Shown here one piece after another: positions 8,349-15,625 of a stretch of 42,256 nucleotides of DNA. How positions within the stretch are numbered: the stretch's first letter is position 1; each line of letters starts with the position of its first letter. This stretch comes from JBHIBA01 sp046758845 (GTDB taxonomy: Bacteria; UBA8248; JACPRG01; G963555815). The notes beneath the pieces are model-generated. The model saw nothing but the letters and a program-made list of their open reading frames with translations, did no database searches and was not told the DNA's origin. Made by a program: the position numbers and the translations under genes. The stretch is taken from positions 1-42,256 of the forward strand of contig JBHIBA010000008.1 of the NCBI GenBank assembly GCA_046758845.1. The letters run 5' to 3'.

Positions 8349-9527
8349 ATGCCGGGTCAATTCATGGTGGACTTCGAGGAGCGAGTGGATTTCGGCCGTC
8401 TGCGGCGGCAGCGGTTGGAAAAGGCCCGAGCGGCGCTCAAGGCTCATGGGATCGACGTCCTGGTTGCCTTTGATCCTAACAGCATCCGTTACATCACGGG
8501 GACCTTCGGTAACCCCTCTCCCACGCTCGCCGCCGCCCGGTATTGCCTTTTGGCGAAAGACCACGAGCCCGTCCTTTTCGAGCTGGGCGGGGATCTCGAA
8601 CGCCAGAAGGCGTGCGCTCCGTGGCTTGAGGGCCGAATCCGGCCCTCCGTTCCCCTGTCTTTCCTTCCGCCGGCTATGGTCGGTGAGTGGGGGAAGAGCC
8701 TGAAAGGGACCCTGAGAGAACTGGGTGTCACTGCGGACACCCTCGCGCTGGACCGGCTGGATTTTCGTGTGCTGGGGGAAGCCCAGTCGGCGGGGTTGGA
8801 GGTCATAAACGGCGGCGCCGCGCTTTGGGAGGCCAGGCGGGTTAAGCTGCCGGATGAGATCGAGTGCATTCGTCTCTCGGTGGCCCTGGCCGACGCGGCC
8901 CTGGAGGCGGTCCGTCGGAACCTCCGTCCCGGGGTGCGCGAGTGCGACGTACAGGGGGAGGTGTTGCGGGAGCTCACCCGGCAGTGCTGCTGGATTTACG
9001 GGGGCGGAGGGAACTTCGCCTCGGGAGAGCACACCCATCCGTATTGGCGGTTGCTGTTCACGGACCGGATCCTCCACGCCGGGGACCTGGTCATTATAGA
9101 CCGGGTGCACAACCACAACGGATACGGTTGCGACTATGTGAGAACTTTTGTGGTGGGCGACCGGGCGACCGATGTGCAGAAGGAGCTCTACCGGCGCTGC
9201 TACGAATCCATGTGGGCCGGGATCCAGGCCGTGAAACCGGGGGCCACCACCGCGGACATCGCCCGCCAGTGGAATGAGCCGCAGGATTACTCGCAAACCA
9301 CGTTGGATTTCGGCCACAGCGTGGGACTCAGCACCCACGAGCCGCCCTTCATCACCGTGGCTTCGAAGAACCATCCCGAGAAACTGGAGCCCAATATGGT
9401 GTTGGCCATCGAGACCTATGTGGGGGAGGGGAAGCAAGGGGTCCGCCTGGAGGAAAACCTCATCGTCACGGAAACGGGCTACGAAATTATCAGCAGGTAT
9501 CCTCACGAGCCAAAGCTGATGGCCTAG
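8349..9527 (+). CDS. M24-family metallohydrolase (Xaa-Pro peptidase / ectoine-hydrolase type)
   Basis: 392-residue pita-bread metallohydrolase with an N-terminal creatinase-like domain and a C-terminal catalytic domain. All five metal ligands are visible: D251 and D262 (VIIDRVHNHNGYGCDYVRTF), H323 (FGHSVGLSTHEPP), E355 and E369 (RLEENLIVTETGYE). M24 enzymes of this architecture include Xaa-Pro dipeptidases and C-N hydrolases of small molecules, and sequence does not decide between them. ATG 8349 is preferred over the upstream ATG 8316 because GGGAGGAG precedes it. It is the only complete + strand gene among leftward clusters and is convergent with the ABC ATPase gene ending at 9614. It differs from the M24 protein at 38233, which has lost one metal ligand. 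Confidence 0.82.
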   Translation: MPGQFMVDFEERVDFGRLRRQRLEKARAALKAHGIDVLVAFDPNSIRYITGTFGNPSPTLAAARYCLLAKDHEPVLFELGGDLERQKACAPWLEGRIRPSVPLSFLPPAMVGEWGKSLKGTLRELGVTADTLALDRLDFRVLGEAQSAGLEVINGGAALWEARRVKLPDEIECIRLSVALADAALEAVRRNLRPGVRECDVQGEVLRELTRQCCWIYGGGGNFASGEHTHPYWRLLFTDRILHAGDLVIIDRVHNHNGYGCDYVRTFVVGDRATDVQKELYRRCYESMWAGIQAVKPGATTADIARQWNEPQDYSQTTLDFGHSVGLSTHEPPFITVASKNHPEKLEPNMVLAIETYVGEGKQGVRLEENLIVTETGYEIISRYPHEPKLMA

Positions 9528-9613
9528 CCCCCCCGGCCGGAATCCTGCAAGACACAAAGCAGCATCCGGTGAGGGAATACCGTGAAGGCGAGACCCTCGG
9601 AGGACTTGTCCCT

Positions 9614-10435
9614 TTAGGAGGGGCCCGGCGGCTCGATGTCCCCGTGGATGTCTGTGTTTTCACCCAGGAGTCCCAACATCTCGCGAATGGCCTCGACCCT
9701 TTCGACGAATTCCGGCAGGGCGCGCACCCGGAGGCTCCTCGGTCGGGGGAAGGGGATATCGATAATCTTCAGAATGCGGCCGGGGCGAGCGGACATGACG
9801 GCCACCCGGTCTGCCAAGAAGACCGATTCGGCGATGCTGTGGGTAATGTAGAGGACGGTTTTGCGGCGCTCGAGCCAGATGCGCTGAAGTTCCACGTTCA
9901 TCGCGTCGCGGGTGAGCTCATCCAAGGCGCTGAACGGTTCGTCCATAATGAGCCCCGGGGGATCGTGGATGAGGGCCCGGCAAATGGAGACGCGCTGCTG
10001 CATTCCCCCCGAGAGCTCGAAGGGATACTTGTTCTCGAAACCTTTGAGTCCCACCAGGTTCACCAGCTCCTGAGCCCGCTTCCGGTAGTCCAGGTCGTTG
10101 CGCTCCAGGACCTCAATGGGGAGCAGGATGTTAGGGAGGACTCGCCGCCATTCCATCAACACGGGGAACTGGAAGACGATTCCGAGGTCCGGCTGGGGTT
10201 CCCGGACTTCGACCCCGTTGACCCTGACGGCGCCCTCCGTGGGGGGCATCAGCCCGGCGACCAATTTCAAAATCGTGCTCTTCCCGCATCCGCTGGGGCC
10301 CACAAGGGCCAGGAACTCCGATTCCTTCACCCGGAATGAAACATCTTCCAGGGCCAGGACGGCCTCCCGGCGGGCAATCTTGGACTGATAGACTTTCTTG
10401 ACGTTGTGAAGCTCGATGACGGTGCGCTCGGCCAC
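9614..10435 (-). CDS. ABC transporter ATPase, NitT/TauT (SsuB/TauB-like) family
   Basis: 273-residue ATPase of a nitrate/sulfonate/taurine-type importer. Walker A GPSGCGKST (46-54), Q-loop region FQFPVLMEWRRVLPNILLP, signature LSGGMQQRVSICRAL (141 on), Walker B LIMDEPFSALD (162 on) and a downstream switch His (YITHS). The start is GTG 10435, preceded by a GGAG-like site; the ATP-binding core begins soon after. It lies 46 bp downstream of the permease and completes a Rieske oxygenase, binding protein, permease, ATPase unit. It is the only ATPase of this type in the window and may also serve the three orphan binding proteins at 14-26 kb, which is inference. Confidence 0.88.
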   Translation of the reverse strand: MAERTVIELHNVKKVYQSKIARREAVLALEDVSFRVKESEFLALVGPSGCGKSTILKLVAGLMPPTEGAVRVNGVEVREPQPDLGIVFQFPVLMEWRRVLPNILLPIEVLERNDLDYRKRAQELVNLVGLKGFENKYPFELSGGMQQRVSICRALIHDPPGLIMDEPFSALDELTRDAMNVELQRIWLERRKTVLYITHSIAESVFLADRVAVMSARPGRILKIIDIPFPRPRSLRVRALPEFVERVEAIREMLGLLGENTDIHGDIEPPGPS

Positions 10436-10481
10436 GGATAAACCGTCTCCGCGTAGAAGGGCCCCGAAACTCAGGCGTCCT

Positions 10482-11264
10482 TTACAGGAATCCTTTGGCT
10501 TCGAATTCTTTTTCTTTCTTCAGGGCGCGCCACGGCGTCACCAGCCGTTCGAGAAACATCATCAAGTAGAAGAGGATCAACCCGGTGACCGCCAGCAATC
10601 CGAGGGCAGAAAATAGCATCGGCGTATTGGCCGAATACTGAGAATAGACGATTTTGAATCCCAGGCCCAGCTCTGCTCCGACGAACTCGGCCACAATGGC
10701 GCCGATCAGGGACAGGGTGATGGCGATCTGAAACCCGCTGAATATGTAGGGAAGGGCATGGGGAATCCGCGCCTTCCAGAAGACCTTCCATTTGCTGGCC
10801 CGCAGGGAGTGGAGCAGGTCCAGCATCTCGGGCTCCACCGAGGTCAGCCCGTGAATCGTCGTCACCACGATGGGGAAGAAGGAGATGAAAAAGCCGATGA
10901 CTACTTTGGGCATCAGCCCGTACCCGAACCAGAGGAGTAGCAGCGGGGCGATGGCGATTTTGGGCGTGACCTGAAGGACCACCAGGGGGGGGTAGAAAAT
11001 GTCATAAATCAGGGCGGAATAGACCAGAAGGATGGCGAACAGAACCCCCAGGACCGCCGCGACCACAAACCCCAGGAGGGTCTCCATCAGGGTGGCCGCG
11101 GTGTCCCCCATCAGCGTATAGCCGAACTGGAAGTAAAACTGCACAACCCGGCTGGGCGCCGGGAAAAGGAATTCGGGCACCCCGACCAGCCGGACCACCC
11201 CCTCCCACAATCCAATGATCACCACGAAAAGAATGATGGGTAAGATGATCTTTCGGCGAGACAC
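10482..11264 (-). CDS. ABC transporter permease, NitT/TauT (SsuC-like) family
   Basis: 260-residue inner-membrane permease with about six hydrophobic segments. The cytoplasmic EAA-type loop reads SLRASKWKVFWKARIPHALPYIFSGFQIA, the usual place of contact with the ATPase. The start is GTG 11264 with GGGAGG about 12 nt upstream. It would dimerise and pair with the ATPase downstream and the binding protein upstream. It is the only permease for the NMT1-type binding proteins in this window. Confidence 0.86.
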   Translation of the reverse strand: MSRRKIILPIILFVVIIGLWEGVVRLVGVPEFLFPAPSRVVQFYFQFGYTLMGDTAATLMETLLGFVVAAVLGVLFAILLVYSALIYDIFYPPLVVLQVTPKIAIAPLLLLWFGYGLMPKVVIGFFISFFPIVVTTIHGLTSVEPEMLDLLHSLRASKWKVFWKARIPHALPYIFSGFQIAITLSLIGAIVAEFVGAELGLGFKIVYSQYSANTPMLFSALGLLAVTGLILFYLMMFLERLVTPWRALKKEKEFEAKGFL

Positions 11265-11372
11265 CCGAGTGCGAGCCTCCCTTCCTGCGCAGGTCCCGAC
11301 TCCCGGGTAGGGGAATTCCCGGGAGCCGGGACCCTCAGAATATCGAGACCGTTTGGGCTCGTCTCTCTGTCC

Positions 11373-12431
11373 TTACAGCTGTCCCCACTTCTTCGGGAAC
11401 AGGTCCGCCTTGGACATGCCCTTGAAGAACTCATCCGTGTAGATGTTGTCCACGGGCTCTTTCGGCAGGTTCTTCGCCGAGGTAAACGCATCCTGGGTCG
11501 AAATCACCTTATCCCGGACGGGGAAGCCCTGGCCGTATTTGCCGACAAGGTCGTCCTTGAACATGGCGATGGTCACCTCCAGCTCATCCCGGTTCGCCTC
11601 CGCGGAAGTGGCCTTAAGCTCCGGTTTCACTTTCCAGAATGTCTCCAGAGCCTCCTTCGGGTTCTCGATGGTCCAGACCTTGGCCCGGTTGATCGCCCGC
11701 ACCATCCGCCGCACCAGGTCAGGTTTCTTCGCGATCATGTCTTCCCGGACCACGATGTCCTGAGAATAAATGCTCACCCCTCCCTGGGCGTACATGAAGA
11801 TCCCCAGGTCATCCGCGGTCTTGCCCTTCTGCTTCAGATTCCTGAGCACGCCGGAGCGAGTCGTGATCCACCCGTGGATGGAATCCACCACGTTCCCCGC
11901 AAGGGCGCCGTACACGTCCGATGGACGCATATTGATGTGCTTGATCTTAGACAGGTTGATCCCCTGGGCCTTGGCAAACAGCGGGAACAGCACCCAGGAG
12001 TCCGTGGCTAAGGGGCCGCCCACGGTCCTGCCCTCCAGGTCTTTGGGTTTGTTGATCCCCTTCCCCTTGACGTACATCACGCACGCCGCCGTGTTGTGAA
12101 AAAAGATGGACACGGTCTTGATCTTGTTTCCCCGGGTCCGGCTCTCGATGGTGTCTGTGAGGGTGCTCATGCCGAACTCCACCTGACCAGCCCCTACTCG
12201 CTTGGCCGTGTCCATCGAGCCGAAGCCCCGGACCATCTTCACTTTCAAGTTCTCGGCCTTGTAGATACCTTTCGCCTCCGCCACATAGAAAGGCGCCATC
12301 TTGGCGTAGGTCAGCCAGTCGAAGGCGAGAGTGACCTTATCCGCCGCCCCCGCAACCCCCGCACTCAAGACCCAAAGGAACACCAAAGCTGCGGGCACGA
12401 CAACCCCCCAAAGTTTTCTGTCTCTGTTCAT
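11373..12431 (-). CDS. NMT1/THI5-like periplasmic substrate-binding protein (with its own transporter)
   Basis: 352 residues. The N-terminal signal peptide ends near AGVAGAADKV, after which the mature protein follows the NMT1/THI5-like pattern: TLAFDWLTYAKMAPFYVAEA, KGIYKAENLKVKMVRGFGSM, GAGQVEFGMS and INKPKDLEGRTVGGPLATDS. Family members bind small ligands such as thiamine-precursor pyrimidines, sulfonates or nitrate; the ligand is not readable here. ATG 12431 follows GGAGGTGGAG. It is the only one of the four NMT1-type proteins in this window encoded beside a permease and ATPase. The ligand-loop stretch (APLATDSWV) differs from the three orphan relatives. Confidence 0.85.
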   Translation of the reverse strand: MNRDRKLWGVVVPAALVFLWVLSAGVAGAADKVTLAFDWLTYAKMAPFYVAEAKGIYKAENLKVKMVRGFGSMDTAKRVGAGQVEFGMSTLTDTIESRTRGNKIKTVSIFFHNTAACVMYVKGKGINKPKDLEGRTVGGPLATDSWVLFPLFAKAQGINLSKIKHINMRPSDVYGALAGNVVDSIHGWITTRSGVLRNLKQKGKTADDLGIFMYAQGGVSIYSQDIVVREDMIAKKPDLVRRMVRAINRAKVWTIENPKEALETFWKVKPELKATSAEANRDELEVTIAMFKDDLVGKYGQGFPVRDKVISTQDAFTSAKNLPKEPVDNIYTDEFFKGMSKADLFPKKWGQL

Positions 12432-12565
12432 CTCTCCACCTCCTCACCGTGCTGCAAAGCTCAAGTGGGCGAGCCCTGACTCCGCACGAAAAGAACCGGG
12501 TTCATCCCGGAACTTCGAATCTGATGGTTCTGCCGTCCCCTGCCATCGTTGCGGGCCATCCCCCC

Positions 12566-13531
12566 TCAGACCTCAACGCCCAGCTCCCTCATGAACCTCC
12601 TATATGCGAGGGCGACCGCGTCCGGGCCCTTGAGATGGAGCTCCTCGGTCAGGTCGAGCGGAAGCTCCTCCGGCCGTTGGTTTTCCACGATCACCCGGTC
12701 CTGCTCCGCGATGAGGGTCAAGAATTTTTCCGTCCCATCTTCCTTTGCCGGATCGAGGTCGTAGTTTCGCGTGATCAAAAGGAACCGGGTGCATTCGTTG
12801 AATGAGATCGGCGTACACAAAAAAGTCAGCGTCTCCCGCCTGCCGTCCGGCTCGTCTTTCCACTGATAGATGGTGAAGGGACGGGTGAGGCGGTAATTGC
12901 GCGTGTGGGGAACCGGATGGATCCGGTCGGGGATGTTCGTAAACCCGAAACGAAGTTCTTCCCCCTGTCTTTCCACGTTCACGTCCGGCATGCGGGGATG
13001 ATCGCGGTCTCCCAGAATCCCCTCGTGCACCCAAGCGAAATGGGCGAAATCCACAAAGTTTTCGATGGCCCGGGCCGCGCTGCAATTCCAATTCCGCTGG
13101 TCGCCGATGGCCAGTTGGTGGCTCGGGTCCTCAAGGGCCGGGAGCTCGGGGATGGGCGCGCGGGGTTCGTCGGCCAGGCAGACCCATACGAGACCGTAGC
13201 GCTCCTGGGCCGGGTATGCGGTGAGGCGGGCCTTCTTGGGGATGGGATGCTCCGGCGGGAGCGAGGGGATCCGGACACATTGGCCATCGGCGTGGTAACC
13301 CCAGCCATGGTAGGAGCAGACGACGGTCTCCCCTTCGATCCACCCCAGGGAGATGGGCGTGCCCCGGTGGATGCAGAGGTCATGAAAGGCCCTGACCTGA
13401 CCCCCAAGCCGGAAGATGGCCACGCGCTCGTCCAGAAGACGGACGGACACGGGTTTTTCGCCCACCTCCTCGGCAAAGGCCACCGGGTGCCAATACTGCG
13501 CCAAGGCAGGCCAAAGGGCGCCTTCGCGCAT
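12566..13531 (-). CDS. Rieske non-heme iron oxygenase, large-subunit type
   Basis: 321-residue ring-hydroxylating/demethylating oxygenase. Rieske [2Fe-2S] ligands C53, H55 (CIHRGTPISLG) and C72, H75 (CSYHGWGY). The mononuclear iron region is ENFVDFAHFAWVHEGILGD with the bridging acid D161 and ligands H164 and H169. Its length and single-subunit look resemble vanillate O-demethylase or phenylpropionate-type oxygenases. It needs an electron-transfer reductase, and none is visible in the window. ATG 13531 has GGGAGGAG upstream. It heads the importer operon (134 bp to the binding protein), so it probably hydroxylates or demethylates the imported compound. Confidence 0.86.
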   Translation of the reverse strand: MREGALWPALAQYWHPVAFAEEVGEKPVSVRLLDERVAIFRLGGQVRAFHDLCIHRGTPISLGWIEGETVVCSYHGWGYHADGQCVRIPSLPPEHPIPKKARLTAYPAQERYGLVWVCLADEPRAPIPELPALEDPSHQLAIGDQRNWNCSAARAIENFVDFAHFAWVHEGILGDRDHPRMPDVNVERQGEELRFGFTNIPDRIHPVPHTRNYRLTRPFTIYQWKDEPDGRRETLTFLCTPISFNECTRFLLITRNYDLDPAKEDGTEKFLTLIAEQDRVIVENQRPEELPLDLTEELHLKGPDAVALAYRRFMRELGVEV

Positions 13532-13786
13532 GGTTCCGCTCCTCCCTTGAGGGCCGTGACGCGGGACGATTCCGGGTCGCCAAAGCAGCGGCTGCTCTGG
13601 GGCCGGGGTGCGTTCAGGAATTAGGGGGCCAATAGCGAGAGAAGCGCAATAAGAACCCCCCCGGCGTGAGCGCGACTTTCCGGTTCCTGCCGGCCCGACG
13701 TCTTTTCGATTAACAAGATATCAGCTCATGCCAAATCAATGTATTCTAAAAAGCCAAACCTCCTTCGTCAAGGCGAGCCATGAAGC

Positions 13787-13931
13787 GGTGGTGTCCTAAT
13801 CTGGGCTCCGTTCCTCACGCGAGGTAGGCCGGGCGTCCCGCCCGGCGTCGAGGTCGGGCGGGACGCCCGACTTACCCAGAAAGAGCGCCGGCAATCCCCA
13901 GATGTCGGCCTTGTCAGAATGGGACACTACC
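13787..13931. mobile_element. MITE-like element 2
   Basis: The ends GGTGGTGTCCTAATCTG (13787-13803) and, inverted, GGTAGTGTCCCATTCTG (13915-13931) match at 14 of 17. Flanks CATGAAGC and CGTGAACG match only 5 of 8, so any target duplication is decayed. The 145-bp element contains one strong hairpin. Both ends begin GGTRGTG, like the element at 26549. Confidence 0.55.
13824..13875. repeat. 21-bp-arm hairpin inside MITE-like element 2
   Basis: Arms at 13824-13844 and 13855-13875 share the core CGGGCGTCCCGCCCG and match at 19 of 21 positions with a 10-nt loop. No T-run follows in either direction, so it is not a standard terminator. Confidence 0.65.
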
Positions 13932-14170
13932 CGTGAACGGCCTCGCCCGGATGGGCCGAAGCCCGAGGAATGGCCGCCTGATGTCGGGTAAGCGCAGAAA
14001 ACTCACCCGTATACACTGGTTCATGCCGTTGGGTCTTTCAGGAAGTGCTGTGGCCTACTTTCAGGAAGAAGCGCACACTGATCTCCCTTGGCTGGTCGCT
14101 CGAGGGAACCCAAACTGATCCCCCTCCCCCTTTGGGGGGGGCGCTCCATTGCCGGTTCTGCTCGCCGCTT

Positions 14171-15196
14171 CTACTTGTTGATCACGATCTTAGGGAGAAG
14201 GCTCAGATCCACCACTTCTTTGCTGGAAACCCTTTTTGGGAGTTTCATCAGCCTGCTCAGAGTATCAATGGCGTACGCGACCCGCTCCGGAAGCATGTAG
14301 CCGATCCCGTGGGTCTTGGCTTCGGGAACGAGGAGGTGCTTCACGGCGATGTCCCAATGCGCCCGGGCCAGCTTGGGATCGATGGCGGGTGCGTACTTGG
14401 TGAAGGTTCTCAGGGCCTCGTCCGAGTTTTGGACCGCCCACTCGAACGACCGCATGGTTGATTCCACCCAACGCCGGGTCCGATCGCGCTGGCCCGAGAT
14501 GGTGTCGTCGTGGGCGATGAGGCCGTTGGAAAGGAGGTCAACCCCGAAATCACTGAACAGGAGGGAGCGGGGCTCCTTCTTGACCCCTTTTGCCTTCGCT
14601 GCAAACGTGGGGAATTCTGTTTGAAACGAGTCAGCGCTGGCGGCCACTTTCCCGCTCACCAGGCTTGGGATCAGGGCCGTGGGGGTCATATTGATCATCT
14701 GAATGCGGGATGCGTCGACCTGATTCGCTGCGAGCAGGGCGGGCAAAACCGTCGAAACCGCTCCCCCGGCCCGATAACCGACCTTTCTCCCTTCGAGGTC
14801 TTTGGGCTTGCGGATTCCGCTGCCTTTCGTAGTGAAAATCGCCATCAGCGACTTGGCGTGGATCACCGACAGCATCTTCGCCTTGACGCCTTTCGACCGG
14901 CCGATAATGAGAGAGCCGAAGTCGGCGAAGCCATACACGGCGCTTTTCGCCCCTACGCGCTTGATGGTGTCCGCCGACCCGTATCCCCTTTCAATCGTTA
15001 CGTCGAGCCCGCTCTTTCGGTAGATGCCCTTATCGATCCCGGCAAAAAAACCGGCGTGCTTCCCGTAGATGACCCAGTCGAGGGTGACCTTGATCTTGTC
15101 GGCCGCCCACGCAGGCCTCACAAAAAATCCGGCGATGGCCCAAACCGCCAGGGCGGCCAACAGTCCCATTGCGACGCGCCGATTCCACCTTCTCAT
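14171..15196 (-). CDS. NMT1/THI5-like substrate-binding protein (orphan 1)
   Basis: 341 residues. A signal peptide (MRRWNRRVAMGLLAALAVWA to AWA) is followed by the family pattern IKVTLDWVIYGKHAGFFAGI, YRKSGLDVTIERGYGSADT and IRKPKDLEGRKVGYRAGGAV. ATG 15196 follows AGGAGGAAG. No permease or ATPase adjoins it; it lies downstream of a molybdenum-hydroxylase large subunit and behind its own promoter candidate (15397-15425). Its C-terminus lacks the TNEFLP motif shared by the proteins at 18847 and 25332. It probably delivers a different ligand to a shared transporter. Confidence 0.83.
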   Translation of the reverse strand: MRRWNRRVAMGLLAALAVWAIAGFFVRPAWAADKIKVTLDWVIYGKHAGFFAGIDKGIYRKSGLDVTIERGYGSADTIKRVGAKSAVYGFADFGSLIIGRSKGVKAKMLSVIHAKSLMAIFTTKGSGIRKPKDLEGRKVGYRAGGAVSTVLPALLAANQVDASRIQMINMTPTALIPSLVSGKVAASADSFQTEFPTFAAKAKGVKKEPRSLLFSDFGVDLLSNGLIAHDDTISGQRDRTRRWVESTMRSFEWAVQNSDEALRTFTKYAPAIDPKLARAHWDIAVKHLLVPEAKTHGIGYMLPERVAYAIDTLSRLMKLPKRVSSKEVVDLSLLPKIVINK

Positions 15197-15396
15197 CTTT
15201 CTTCCTCCTGGGTTCGCGAGCCAAACAAACTCTTCTACCGCGAAATCGTCCGTGGTCGGTCATCCCTCGAGCGGTGTCTGCGTGAAGGCAACTGAGTCCT
15301 CGCGTTTCCGGTGGACCGCTGCGGCGGAGATTCGCGCCTCCCTGCTCAGGCCATGGAGTTCGTCCGATCATGCGCCTTTTTTCTGAATTTCTGAGA

Positions 15397-15425
15397 AGAA
15401 TAGCAATCAGGCCAAATGCAGTCAA
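15397..15425 (-). promoter_or_regulatory. Sigma70-type promoter for orphan binding protein 1
   Basis: On the minus strand TTGACT (plus 15420-15425), a 17-bp spacer and TATTCT (plus 15397-15402). This is close to consensus in spacing and sequence and lies in an AT-richer patch, so the binding protein can be expressed independently of the hydroxylase upstream. Confidence 0.5.
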
Positions 15426-15588
15426 CGATGGATCGGTACATTAAAAAGACAATAAGGGGGCAAGACGAAAACAACTCTCCGTTTCTTTCCTGCATGAGAG
15501 GGGCTGAAAAAAGGGGGGTCAGCCGGCGGTTCTCACCAACCCGCGCAGCGGCGAACACTCGCACCAGAAAATTCTGGACTCATCTTTG

Positions 15589-15617
15589 TCTGAAAAAACG
15601 GCCCCCTGAACCGGCCT
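15589..15617 (-). terminator. Weak terminator-like structure after hydroxylase 1
   Basis: Minus strand: AGGCC, about 9 nt, GGCCG, then TTTTTT, beginning 9 bp past the hydroxylase stop. The stem is only about 4-5 bp, so this is weak. Confidence 0.25.
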
Positions 15618-15625
15618 GTGGAAGG

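Larger units (their letters stand above)
13532..14170. other. Intergenic region carrying MITE-like element 2
   Basis: There is no gene I can support. A 61-codon plus frame at 13933-14118 lacks a ribosome site and any family signal. The stretch holds the inverted-repeat element 13787-13931 and two direct repeats CTTTCAGGAAG at 14035-14045 and 14058-14068, 23 bp apart. Confidence 0.45.
15197..15625. other. Intergenic region between hydroxylase 1 and orphan binding protein 1
   Basis: No gene is supported. It contains a good minus-strand promoter candidate (15397-15425) and, just after the hydroxylase gene, a weak terminator-like GGCC stem with a T-run on the minus strand (plus 15589-15617). The leader of the binding-protein gene would be about 190 nt, long enough for a cis-regulatory RNA. 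Confidence 0.4.

Noticed and set aside
13824..13875. Rho-independent terminator
   Set aside because: Strong hairpin but no T-run on either strand; better explained as part of the MITE-like element.
13933..14118. Possible 61-residue + strand gene
   Set aside because: No ribosome site and no recognisable family.
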